DNA from: Lytechinus pictus
Taxonomy: Eukaryota > Echinodermata > Echinoidea > Temnopleuroida > Toxopneustidae
NCBI RefSeq assembly: GCF_037042905.1
Contig: NC_087253.1
Coordinates: 13,717,001 to 13,781,000, forward strand
Length of the DNA: 64,000 nucleotides
Direction: 5' to 3'
Below, piece by piece: positions 11,611-24,700 of this stretch (positions are counted from its first letter, which is position 1; every line of letters starts with the position of its first letter). The translations under genes were made by a program, and so were the position numbers. The notes beneath the pieces are model-generated. The model saw nothing but the letters and a program-made list of their open reading frames with translations, did not search any database and had not been told where the DNA came from.

Positions 11611-12932
11611 CAGTGCGTATTAAACAAAAACGGGACAGTTTTGAAAATTCTTAAATTTTTTTTTTTGAAATTATGATATTTATATTTTGATGTTAAAATA
11701 TGCTCTGAAATATTATCTTTGAAATGCCATTTAAAGAAATAATTTTTGTTCATGCTTGAGCAAACACGGGACGTTTTTAGCGCCAAAATGGCAGAATATG
11801 AGTAGTATGATGATCAGATTTCTTGCTAATCAGCAGACTTCCTCTTAACTTTTTCATTATCTGTGCCATAACTTTCGATTATGCGGTCAAACTTTATTTA
11901 CTCGAGTTATTTTTTTTCATTTAAACTTCTTTTACCTTTGAATTTTCCTTCATAAGTAAGAAAAGAAGACCTTTTGTCAACCCATACAAGAAGATTTGCA
12001 TTATTAATTGCGAAAACCTGTACTTATTCAAATCAAAGAAACAAATTATGTTATGGTACCCTTAAAAGACATGAATCCATTTTTCAAGGGGTTATTGATT
12101 TCTTGACCAAGTTTAATTATGTGCTTGACAGGATAACTAGGAAAGGATACATATCTTTCAATGGCAATGGTGTATTGAGTCAATTTTGAAGGAGCTAGGT
12201 ATGGCAGATTGGGTAAAATGTATTAAAAAATTGTAAGCGAGCGGGGTGTGCAAGCAAAAATTTCCACCTTTTTATTAAACTATCCAATTTTGAGACAGAT
12301 TCTGAAATAATATTCAGAAAATAATATCATATTTCACTTTCTATCTTTCCTTTTATTTCCTTTCCACTTTTTTCTTGGTCATTATTATTATTATTATTTT
12401 TTTTTTTTGGGGGGGGACATCCCCGAGCCCCCGCCCATCTGTATGGCACTGTTTAAAGGCACCATAACGTTTTTAGCACACAATGAAAGGATTTGAAAAA
12501 AAACACGCTTTCCCATACTTCGTTTGAAAAAAAAAAATGTTTTTGCTTAAAGAAGGAATATTCAAAGCTAAAAGAGAACATACTTTAAAAAAAAAATTTA
12601 AATTCAAGCAAGTAAAGATTTGAAAATGAATTTTGACCGCATAATTAGAAAATTATGGCAGAGATAATGAAAAAGTTGAGAGGAGGTCTGCTGATTAGCA
12701 AGAAGTCCGATCATCATATTTTCATTTTATGCCATTTTTGCGCAAGCCTCCTTTTTAAAACCCAGACAAAAACATTCCGTGTTCGGTAAAGCATGAACAA
12801 AACTAATTTTTTAAATGGCATTTGAAAGATAAGACTTCAGAGCACCTATTAACACCAAAACATAGACATCACAATTTGAAACAAATGAAAATTTTAGACT
12901 TTTCAAGTGTGTCCGTTTTTTTATACGCACTG
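11611..12932. mobile_element. Tc1/mariner-like element, non-autonomous, long inverted repeats
   Basis: Ends CAGTGCGTATTAAAC... and its inverse ...TATACGCACTG, each flanked by TA. The inverted repeats are long, about 300 bp: ATCTGTGCCATAACT-like, AATGGCATTT and GCTGATTAGCAAGAA all occur in inverted order on the two sides. The interior (about 11930-12630) has no intact transposase; the ORFs inside are short and unrecognised. The TA target and terminal sequence fit the Tc1/mariner superfamily with IR/DR-type arms. Confidence 0.75.
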
Positions 12933-13183
12933 TATAATATAAAGAGCAGCACTCTCGTTCTGGTGATGCCAAATTCAAATGTTAAAGTAGACAATGAAAG
13001 AAAATTATAGCTACGGATAATTCATGTCTAAAAGTACCCTAATATCTTGTAGATAGCCTGAAGATTTTGGTAAATGTCATACCAGGTGCTAAAACAATTT
13101 AAATGAAATCGAAATTTTTTTATTAAGTACCAGAACATCGGAAGAAATACGGCAATGTTCTAATGATGCCACAGAAGGGAGTA

Positions 13184-13682
13184 TACCAACCCAAGCAGAC
13201 GATGTCTATAGCTTATGGATACATTTTCAGTGCTCTTAATTCTCTGAAAATTGGTTTATTTTATTGCAAACTTGGGTTTTTGCCTATGCCATTAGAAAGA
13301 AGTTTCACAGACCGTGGAAAGTAAAATGTCCTGCTCAAAAACGTTCACTGCAAGGATAAATTACCTTTCTGAAAAGGTACAAATTCCACTTTCGCATTTA
13401 AAAGTCCCACAATACAATACGGTTGTATACTATAATGGTCACACCGCCATGGCCGCTGTATATGCAGTTTTCACCTAGTTACCTATGTCGAGAGCAAAGT
13501 CAGCGAATGCCGTCAATTATCCCTGTTCATCGGCCTGTTCAACACAAAAGTGAAATATCAGGGGTCTGTCTAAGTTTCTCTTTGCATTTGTTTCCCTTAC
13601 ACCTATGACAAACTAATTATACAGGATAAAACGTTGCTTTGAAATTGTGTACGTTATAGTAGGACGTCGTCTGCTTGGGGAA
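13184..13682. repeat. Possible inverted-repeat element, about 500 bp
   Basis: CCAACCCAAGCAGACGATGTC at the left faces GACGTCGTCTGCTTGGGGAAA at the right. Interior arms are weak. No gene inside. Confidence 0.45.
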
Positions 13683-14222
13683 ATTTGCTCCTTTCTGTGA
13701 CGTCACACATTTCAACTGTGTTCGACAGGATTGGGCGTAGATCGGAACCCAGTGTTCACTATACATTTGAATCAGTATTATTTTTATACCTGATAATTTT
13801 GGAAGAGAAAATGCTTACCAATTGTGTCACTATGGTTACCCCCTAGTAATTTTGTTGCCAATTGATGCAGTTTTAAGTCTTCAGACTGCTATTTTAATGC
13901 CACATACAGATGAGTAAATAATTCATAATGGGGAATTAAACCCAGAAATCTACATGTGACTATCAGAAGAGTACTTATATATACATAAATTAGTAAAAGT
14001 TTGAGCAAAATCAGATGAACAATTCAGGAGTTAAGGTCTTTAGAAGTTTGACACAACAACTACAGACACTTCGAAGATGATTTTAGACTAGTCATCCACT
14101 ACTCAACTATCCCTTTAAAGCGCATCACATATTCATCAAAATTGTGACACACATCAACTTTAAAAAATTGTGATTTCCTACATTCATTCAAACATATATA
14201 CATTTCTGCTCTGAAGTATTAA

Positions 14223-14794
14223 AAGGCTGAATCCGGTCCAGATTAAGTTAATTTCAGGAGAAAGAGTAACTATTTTCAAATAGATCAGTGAAAATTTGAT
14301 TAAAATCGGATTAGAAATCAGGAAGTTATTAAATTTTGCAAATTTCGATGAAACATTTCTTGAAACATCAATATGAATATGCAAATGAGTGAGTTGATGT
14401 CATAGCCTCATAACTCGCCATATATTTTGTACAAACAAAATCTGAAACATTAACCTTTTTAGCTATAACATGTGAAAGTCTCCCTCATAACAAAATATAT
14501 TAGTTAACAATATTCTGCAACTATTTAGAGAGGAATTAAGGTGAGTTTAATATTCACAAAGCTGAAATGTGAAATTTTTGTCATTTATTTGTAAAAAATG
14601 AATGGAAAATTGTCAGGCGATGATGTCATCAAGTCACTTATTTGCATATTCATATATAATCGTTGAAGAAGTTTCAAGAACTTCAAAATGTAATAACTTC
14701 CTTAATTTTAATCTAATTTACATCATTTTTTACTGCTGTGCTTGAAAATGTTTACCCTATTAAAATGAGCGTGAACCTGAAATGGATTTGGCCT
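14223..14794. mobile_element. TTAA-flanked palindromic MITE, 572 bp
   Basis: Left end AAGGCTGAATCCGG; right end the imperfect inverse (GGATTTGGCC), with TTAA outside both. The centre holds inverted copies of GATGTCAT and ATATGCAAATGAGT-like blocks, as in its relatives at 719, 43935 and 52365. Confidence 0.7.
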
Positions 14795-15085
14795 TTAAAT
14801 GTCCATAACATGTCTAACATACCGGTACATAGTTGGTGTACATAAAAACAAATTGTTGCTACATTATTTCAACACATATACACTTTTGCTGTTGAAAACC
14901 ACAACTGATAGGGCATGAACAGCACTTTTCTCAAACACTTATACTTTGAGATAATTCAAGATGATGCATTCTCAATGGAACAATTCAGATTCAATATCAT
15001 GGATAACCTAAAACAATTGTACCATTATATCTGTATCCTTCGCAAAAAAACACAGGTTGATTTCGTTCCTGTCAATTGGTATTAG

Positions 15086-15262
15086 CGAAATTCAGTGGAT
15101 AAGGCTAAAATCTTAGGTGTGATTACCCAATCAAACCTGAAATGGGACTCCCACGTTTCTGAATTGTTAAAACGGTGTAACAAAAAAAAACTATACATGT
15201 TAAGATGCCTAAAGAAGTACCACTTACCTCTAGATGATTTCATCACAGTGTACACTGGGTAA
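15086..15262 (+). pseudogene. LINE reverse transcriptase fragment
   Basis: The plus frame reads RNSVDKAKILGVITQSNLKW then DSHVSELLKRCNKK, the standard segment after the RT palm in CR1/Jockey-like LINEs (KxLGV followed by LxW). It ends at a stop after VYTG. Only about 58 codons survive, lying just downstream of the SAMD3-like gene's stop codon. Confidence 0.7.
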
Positions 15263-15311
15263 AGAGTTGGAAATTTAGTTTTAAGAGTCAAAGAATTAGC
15301 TATCTAGGTTT

Positions 15312-15385
15312 GTGGGAGACACTTTTACTACGTCTGTGGGAGATGTTTTACTACATTTGTGTGAGTTGCTACATTTGTGGGCTGT
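15312..15385. repeat. Short imperfect tandem repeat after the SAMD3-like stop
   Basis: Four imperfect units of TTTGTGGGAGA...TTACTAC about 20-23 bp long, lying in the likely 3' UTR. Confidence 0.5.
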
Positions 15386-15427
15386 ACAAGGACTCATGCA
15401 GTACTTAGATTTATGCCATATGATTAA

Positions 15428-15748
15428 TTACATTTGGTTTTCAAGGAAGTTTCGAAGGAGGGTTACTGCTGGAACTGATGAATCCCTTCCCTTCCCCTCC
15501 CCAAGCCTAAACATACACTTCTGAAGAAAATCCCAGACATGTTGACATTCCCAAGGGAACTCAACATCAAGTATGTAGATGAGCTTGAAGCATCTGTCTA
15601 CTCCCTGAAGGAGATCAGAACAAGGGATGGTAAATTGTTCCACGATGACAAACACTTGTTCTGGAAGCAGCATCCTATTGCCTAGGGCTAGGACAAACGG
15701 TTGTGCATGCCTGTTTTCCTCCAGGAATTGTGGGATGTTTGTTCCAAT
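15428..15748 (-). CDS. SAMD3: SAMD3-like last coding exon
   Basis: Codes the C-terminal 106 residues, including QPFVLALGNRM, QVFVIVEQFTIPC, CFKLIYILDVEFPW and FLQKCMF, then PAVTLLRNFL before the TAA. These are the most recognisable blocks of the large family of SAMD3-like and uncharacterised fish and invertebrate proteins. Acceptor TTATTGCAG, phase 0, joining FIQRRE of exon 10. Confidence 0.85.
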   Translation of the reverse strand: MGTNIPQFLEENRHAQPFVLALGNRMLLPEQVFVIVEQFTIPCSDLLQGVDRCFKLIYILDVEFPWECQHVWDFLQKCMFRLGEGKGRDSSVPAVTLLRNFLENQM

Positions 15749-18700
15749 CTGCAATAACAAAAGCACAAAAAAAAAACAAAAAAAAAAAACAATAGTAAAT
15801 TACAATTGTACACTGACAGAAATAAGACTTTAAAAGTTTAATGGCTAAAACATTTGCATTCAAGATTTACTGCCAATAAGATGAAAACTCAATCAAAACG
15901 TTTAGATTTCATAAGGTATAATTTCTATCAATACATAATTTTATTATTTAGGGAAACAATGTCATTTTTTTTAATGTATAGCATATCAGGGAAGCTACAA
16001 GCAGGTGACATTTCTTTAGCATGAAATACACGAACTAATAAGTCCAATAAAAAGGAATTTCTAACATGCCAAGATATCAAAAATAGACTGCCACTTTTTC
16101 CGGGCCACCTTGTACAGTATAGAAAGCAATACTCACTTCTCTTCGTTGTATGAATGAAGCACTTGCTTCCTGAACAGTTGCACGAACATATCTGCTTTTG
16201 GAAGACTTACTTCCTCTGATTTGGCCGGGTGGAAATAGAAAGGGAAGAACCAAAAAGGACAGGTTACATTTCTCTGCATCTGAAATTAGATGAGGAAAAA
16301 TACAAATAATTCATTCATCAAACCTAAATGTCTATCATGTTCATTACTATCATAATCTGATTTCATAGTATTTTTGTGTGCACCAGCATTAAAAAAAAAA
16401 AAATATTATAGGCACTAAATTCCAATACAAAAATAAATTCATTAAACCTAAAAGTCTATCATGTTCACAACTATCATAATCTGATTTCATAGTATTTGTG
16501 TGTACACCAATATTCTAAAAAAATAAATAAAAATGAAATAAACTAGAAATGTGCACTGCACGCAACGCAAATGTATCCCCCGGCCCTAGAAGCAGTTTTT
16601 GCTGCATGCTTCAAGAAATGCAAGTGTAAGAAGCACACAAGTATGTCAACCAAAATATGACCTTTGACCCTATAAAAGACAGAACACTGGGGGCAGCACC
16701 ACAAAAAACAAAAGGCGTGTAGATTATACCAAGATACGGCACCATAAAAAAAATTGAAAGAAATCTGTCCACAAATGCAGCAGTTAGAGCGCACACAAGA
16801 ATGTGACACAGCGGCGGCGTAACGCTGCTGAATCCAAAGTATCCTCTGGCAGTACCTGCCAGGGGATACAATAAATAAATCAAGCACCAAATTCCAAACA
16901 TTTATCTTCCCCCTAAATTTTAATTATTAAACTAAAGACATACCAGTTTTGGCTTCCTCGCATCGCAAGTGCTGCTCAAAGTTCTGCTTTTCAGCATATT
17001 TCAAGATGAGGTCAATGTACTTTGGCCATTTCACGAACAAGGCATCAGCTGACTTCGGGAACAGGATTCGGAAGTCCTGATCCACCTGAAGATAAAAGTT
17101 ATAAAGATCATATTCAAAGTCTATACATCTTAAAACCTTATAAGAATTTATGAAACCCTGTAATGCTGTCTATCTTAATAATTTTCATAATGTGACAAAA
17201 AGTGTTTGTCAGTATGTTTATAAAGCCATGGAAAGAATGCAGTTTTGTCGATCCTGATTAATTTTGCTACCCTCCCCCCTCAACACACACACAAACACAC
17301 ATTCTAGGGAAAATAAATCTAAAGAGCTTTTTTTTTTTTTTTTTGGGGGGGGGGGGTTGTGACTTTTGCCATTGCTTTTATAAGAATGCGGTTGATTGTG
17401 ATTATCACCTCGAAACACTCCTCATACTGTGTTATTACCTGTCTCAACTTCCTCAGGAGCAAACCAACCAATCAGCTCTTATACTGCCTACCAGACAAAT
17501 GAATATCCTAAGAACGCAACTAAGATTCCCATTTGCTTCTGGGTGAATTAATTAATTGAAAGCAGGTTTAGAGCACATAAACTTTAATTTTAAAACCAAA
17601 TGTTCTACAGCAGTTTTACAGATGATATCCCATAAAATCCCTGAAAGAGCCTCTACAATATTTCCTAACAACATACCATGCCATCACTGTCAATAAGACG
17701 TGGAAATCTTTCAAGAAGATCCTTTGCAGGAAGGCCTTTGTTTTCCCGGATAAATGAGGCCCGTGCTGTGCATGTTTCTTGCATCCAAGTTTTCACTTGC
17801 TGTTTTGGCTCTGTGTGGTGTTTCAGCCACTTTATTTTCCCATCAATATCTTCTACATCACCACCTGTTAATTTCAATAATGATTTTTGTTTCAATTACT
17901 GCAATCATGTCAAATAGGATAACATATGTCATGATTTCAATAAGCTATCTAGATCAAAAGTGAATATTTACCTTCCTGCCCCTGCCCACTGAAAATCTTC
18001 TTTTTTATTAGAAATGTGGCTCAGTGTAAAAATGTCAGAGGTTAAAATATCACAGGTTCAAATGTCAGAGGTAAAAATGCAAGAGGTTAAAATGCCAAAG
18101 GTAGAATGCTTATGTCTCTGACCAGAAAATTTAGCTTATGTATGCTTTCCACTGTTCATCTTCCACTTACTAATACTACTAATAGTGGTACTACTGCTAC
18201 TACTTATTCTAATGAAATTACTACTACCATCATCACTACTACTAATACTTCTACTGCTGCTACTTGTACTATTACTACTACACCTACAACTACTACTAGT
18301 AGTACTACTACTACTTCTACTGTACTATGTATTTCATAAAATACTTTTTTTAAACTGCAATAAATAGCAATGATGTTTGCTCTTGCAAGACAATTACATT
18401 ATTATCTGCAAGTTTTGTGAACAGTGGAAAACAAACATAAGGTAAATTTCCTGGCCAGAGAACTAAGCATTTTACCTCTGCATGGCATTTTTACTTGGCA
18501 CCACTTTACCTTCCTTGATCAAGAAGCAAATGTATTATTTTTTAATCATACTTCAAACATTAATTACTAGTACTGTCACATATACTGACTCTCAGCAAAT
18601 ACCAGTTAAACAATTTGAAGACAGGAAAAATGCCAAATAGCTGAACACTATATTGACCTTACATAAACTGAAGAGAAAATATCTAAAAGATTGATATTAT

Positions 18701-21700
18701 TTTACCCTACTCAAACAGTGTACATGCAACAACCAAATCAAAGCCAGTAACAAAGTTATACCTTTTGATAGATTCAACTTTGCTGTGCTGGTAAGGACTC
18801 GATGTGGCTTCGTTGAACTAGACATTGGTCCAATTTTCACTGTTGACCTGTTTCTCACATTACGCAGTCGGACTTCAAGGTAACCTGAGGAATCCTTTTT
18901 TTTCCCATTTTCCATCACTTGTGAAGGAGAAAACCAGGTCAGCTGTATTATGTAATTTTAAGGAGAAAGGAAGCAAAAAATTACAAAATACATGATCATG
19001 GTTGAGATTACATGAGATCAAGATTATACACATTACACCAAACATTTATTGAGATCTATGATGTTGTATATGTGAAATCTCGGCATCTTTTTTTTTTACA
19101 TTTTCACAAATATATGACCAAAACTTCAACTTCATTCTCGGTTGCAATTCATTGAACATTGATGATTAAACTGATGTATTAATGGTTTATTGTATAAAGG
19201 CAGTGGTGTTAACACTCATTAAGCCGATGAAAAATTTTTAAATTACTTTTTTTTACATAATAGTCCAAAATAGAATTTTTCTTGGATATTAAATACAAGA
19301 GCTATCTTTAACTCTCACACGTCATATGTAACTGCATATGGGAAACTAGAAAGCCAAATTTTAGGGTAAAAAAAAAAGAAAAAAAGATTTATATATTCCA
19401 CAAAAGAAATCAGGACAATACTCTGTAAAGGAAGAAGAATAAATACTGTATAATACCAATGAAATGGGACGACATCATGATCAAGCTCAAGGAATTAACA
19501 TATTTGTATTTTAGATTTTTGTCATCCTGATACCTCCTTAGGGGTTGTGTATGTGTGTGTGTATCTTTTTTTTTTTGGGGGGGGGTGGGGGAAGAGTATA
19601 ATAGAACTCCTCTACAACTTACATGTGCATCACCTTCCTTGTTGTTCATCATTGGGAACTGACTTACAATAGCTTTTGCCATTGCCACTTTTACATCCTT
19701 TGATGGTCTGTAAAAAAAATACAAAGAAAAGTTCATCTTCTGAACCAGTACATCAGGGAGTGTAGCTGTGTGTTGAACTACACACTTGTGTCACATTACT
19801 GAATGACCATGCATTCACTCTTCAATGCGAATGAGTTGTGCAGGCAAACAGTGTGCACAACACAAGTCATGTTCTCAGTGTTTACTTTGCATTAAGCTCA
19901 ATCTCCCTTTATTTGCATTTGGTGACATTTGTGTTCTTATTTTAATTTATTGTTTATTGTTATTTGAAATTTAGTTATATCATTGTTCCTTGTGATGTTT
20001 TTTCTTTACATAGAAATGCATGTTTTAGGACGTACTGGACTGGAATATTTGCTTGAAACTTGCTTTAACAAAATTTTGTTTATACCTGAGCTCACTATAT
20101 CAGAAGCGGCCTGTTTGGACAACAATCAATTTCACACCAATAAATATTTTTCTAACCTGTCTCCATACTGGGTCATGAGGTGGGATACCAACGTCTTGAC
20201 AATATCTTTACGAGACATGTAACTAAGGCATCCTTCTTCTAATTCCTTCACCAGCTTCTCTCCATTCTGCCGCTTCAATAAAATATCTGCCATGTCCTGT
20301 GTTGAGCAAAGAAATAAAAATACCACAAGGACTATTGACTTAATTGGGCTATTACATGAATCAGATCTGTGTCAACAATCAAGACTATGATGTCTAGAAA
20401 TCTCCCCTTCAACTTTACTGTGAAACCCCACTACTATTGTTTACACATTAAAAGTGACTACAAACAGTAACTACAATTTCCTCAGTGTGATGCTCACCCC
20501 CATGAATTACTAAACAGCTAGTGAAAACACATTATCTTTAAAAAATAGAGAAATTTGACTGCACATGCACAGTCGATGGGTATGTCTCTGACCTCCTGTG
20601 CAAATACATGTACCTCTTCATGATCAGTCATGGCATGTACAATTCTGTCTTTCTTGACCTTGGACCTCTGAAAATTTTTCCTATGAAACTTTTTATGCAA
20701 AAATCATTGCGTCTTTGTGATGTAGATCTATGGATTTCAAAATTTTTAGAACTGTGCTGGCTGACCTGCCTTGTAAAATTATGTTCAGGTGAATGAATAA
20801 ATTAACAGCCAAGAATACCAAAATAGTCAAAATCATACATTCACTATATATGGAGATATCTATGGATTTTGAATTTATGGTAGTACGTGCATGTATATCA
20901 CAATAATTCTAGCACACTAGTCAATGGAGGGAATATCATAATATTTTCATTTTTTGAAGTCCTTTATAATCTTGAAGGACAACTTTTCCAAATGTCCATA
21001 ATACTATAACACCCCAGCCAGCAGATATTCTGAATTCATGTGGGCCATGCAGTTAAGATTTTTTTTTAATGGAAACATTGTTGAGCAATGCCTTTAGTTT
21101 ATTTCTGAGATAAAAATCCTTTTTAACTTTTCTTTAACTTCTGCATTAAAATCATTTCAAAGTTCTATAGATGTTAATTTTTATGTATTGAATAAACTTA
21201 CAAAGTCACACTTTGGCCTCTTGGCTCCAATGTTGTTTGAGCTGGACTGAGTACCAGAGGCACTCATGGGCACTTCACGTTTCTTGTCATGGCTTGGTGC
21301 CTGCAAAAAATCAACAGAAAGATACAAGACATTTCATTAGCTTCAGTTTCAAGTTTTACTGCTTGTATTTCCATTTTAATATTACCAAAATACTGTTTTA
21401 TGTCTACTTAAACTTACAGCACATTGTTTTTTAAAGAAAACATTGTATATGAAGTTTGTGCAAATTGGGAAAGGTATCGAGTCAAACATGTATTTTGTGC
21501 ACAGAATTGACCTTATGGAAGAAACAAGGCAATTGCCATAATGTGTCCCACCCACCCGCAAAAATAGTATGACCTCAAATGACCATTGACATCACCATGT
21601 GACTTCCAATGGCACCACAACATGATGGTACCCCAAGTGCATCTACAACCCGAGTTTGGTTGCCCCTTGGTCCAACAGTTGCCAAGTTATGTGTCATAAG

Positions 21701-24700
21701 AGTCTTGCAGGTAAACTTTAACATAAGAAAAAGAGTCTTGCAGGTACTCTTTAACAATATGACCTCAAATGACCTTTGACCTCACCATGTGACCTCTGAC
21801 AGCACCACAGCATGATGGTACCCCTGGTGCATCTTTCACCGAAGTTTGGTTGCCATAGGACCAACAGTTGCCAAATTATGTGTCATAAGAGAGTCTTAAT
21901 TGCACTGCAGGTGAATTATAACATTTGTAACATACGCTATTTAGATCCCTTAGTCTCGCCTTCACCTCCGGTGGGCAAGACAAAAAGAACTAGAGTAATT
22001 TGATAGTGCCAGTCAACTGGTATGCCACCCTCCTGCACACTCAAGTATTGTCATAATTCCTAATATTATGATCATATCAAATTTGATGACATTCTGTCAA
22101 ATATTTCTTAAGTTAGAGCTTTAAAAACGTAATTTTGGAGTGTGACTTGACCTTTGACCTTTTTCATATCAAGTCGAAAAATCAATAATTCTAATACTGT
22201 ATAAGCTGTAATTTTCGCGGGGGTTTTATTTTCGCGGATTTCGCGAATTGCCGATCGGCCGCGAATTTAACAACGCGCGAAAATATTGACACACTTCTTA
22301 GTCAGTGCCAATGTCCCCAACAGCAAAGCTTTGCTATTGAAAACATATTGTGTAGTGAGAAAATGGAGATATGCACCTCTATATGTACAAATGAAAAATA
22401 AGGCTTAGAAAGTACAGTTAGTGATTCAAAAAGTTAGCTAGAATTTCACTTTTTTTAATTTCTCAAACAAAATCAGAGCCTAAACTATTTTCTAACATTA
22501 TTTTATCAATATCTATACACTCACTGTAATATTAAAATGTATTTTCCATGAAATAATTTGATTTTATTGTCATCTGATTGACTCTATACACACGTATTGG
22601 CAGCTATTTGCATACTCATTAATATTCATAAGTCACATGACCAGAGCTTTTGAGGTGAAGATTCTGTTCACAAAATTCCACATTTTTGCACTTTTACCAA
22701 CTTTTTGAAAAATTAATAGAACAAAACACATTTTCTAAAGATTGCTTAACCCTATAAATTACAGATCAAACTGTGGCATGATGAATTTTCAGATCTAAAG
22801 GTAAAAAAATTGAAATTTAAACCACCTTTTTCCACAGTTTGTAACTGTTTTTACAGGGACATATTTATGTATAAAAGACACATCAGCATAAATACTCTGA
22901 GTAGAAATTTGCATGTGATTTGCACTAGTTTTACTTCTTTTAAATGCTGTGGAAATGTTTACTACATCTTCCGATCGCGAATTTAACAACCCGCGAAAAT
23001 GTCGGGACCCCCGCGATTCGCGAAAAATTCTGTACGCGAAAATAACAGCTTCTACAGTATGCCCTGTTATACTTTTCCTGTGTAGCAAGTTTGATGAAAT
23101 TCTGTCAAATATTTCATGAGTTACAGCATTAAGAATCTCATAAGAAACTGGTTACATTTTTGCATTAAAAAAATGCGGACAGATTTCTGGACCATCATCA
23201 GGACGGACAGACATCCGGATATAGACAACTCAAATAAAAAGAAAGAAAGTCTGCTTTTTTTCACTTTTTTTTCATTATGTAGCATGTGAAATAAGCTTAC
23301 ATTGTTGGACTTTGGCATCTTGGGTCCTATAGTACTCGTGCTTGGCTGCTCATCAATGTCATCATCAGATTCATGCATGGTGCTTGATGTCTGTACAATC
23401 AAAAGAAAATTGCATAGTGTATTTTAGCTGTGAAAGTTCAATATATCAGATTCCTATCTGTTAGAACAAAAAATAAATGATATAATCAAATGAAATAACT
23501 ACAGAAATACATGAAATTAATGATAAATGAATTTGTAAAATGATGGGTTGTTAATTACTTGTTCATGTTTGTTTTTTAGTTGAGAGTGGTGTGCCATCAT
23601 AAAGACCTTGCTATAGTGGATATATTAAGTGAAAATTTGATTTAAAAATCGGTTTAAATGATAATAATGAGTATAATCCTTTTCCTTTTTTTGACAATTA
23701 ACTGCTAGCATTATGTATACTCACTCAAGCGTGAAGCTGTTTGACAATTATACACATAACTTCATGAAAGCTGAAATGATCATTTTTGATAGTGCTTTTG
23801 CATAAAAAACTTTGATTATCACAGTAAAACTGTGACAAATTAATAAATGATGCAATCAACTTTTTCAAACCTAAAATGACATTAACTGAATTGACAATTT
23901 GTGCCAAAGGTTGCTTAACTTTTAACCAGTTGGAGACGATTTTATTTCACTATAACACGCACTTTCCATAGACTGCAACATGAGATATCTCGTACTTAGT
24001 CTCCAACGGGCAAAGCACCAGTTTTGATGGTACAGTACTTTTATTACAGGTGTATGTAAACTTTGGGCCCAACTGTAGATCCGTGTAACAGAATTCTTCT
24101 TTGGTACATGTACACAACAATGAATAAAAATCCTGCACTATTTTGATGACCACAAAATACCAGCAATGATGATTACCTATTTATGTCTCCTCCTTTCCGT
24201 ACAAGCAGTGCTATCCAAGTGGTACAGCCAAGCTGATGTACATGATTTGGATTGAGTAGTATCAACCAGTATGCATAGGGTCAGGAACTAGTGAGAGTTG
24301 TGGTTGAAAGTGTGTAGTATGTAGAACAGCATACTGTATGCAGAGGAAGCATATGCTCAGCTTATTTATGTCTCATGCTTATGTAGTAATTTCTATCCTC
24401 TTCTGCATACGACTGATTAGCATGCAAGGAGTAGAAAACATCCAGATCCTCAGGTTTAACAACACAAACATTCTTTGCTGGAGCTGGCTGTACAACATAT
24501 GCATGGAAATGTTGGCGAAACCCAACAGTCTCCCACAGGTCACACACCAGGAAGACACTGGTACCAACAGAAAGCACCACTCCAATTTTGCCAAACAGGG
24601 GATCTCCATCTCCAGTTTTATCAACCACTACCATCATATTTTCTTGATACACTATACCATGGACTTTACACCAATGTGCTCTGTAAACTTCATCATACAG

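Noticed and set aside
16163..16211. Alternative donors for SAMD3-like exon 10 (GAAGTAAGT at 16210, CAAGTGCTT at 16162)
   Set aside because: In the correct frame these break the phase; the donor GAA|GTGAGT at 16136 gives phase 0 and joins exon 11 cleanly.
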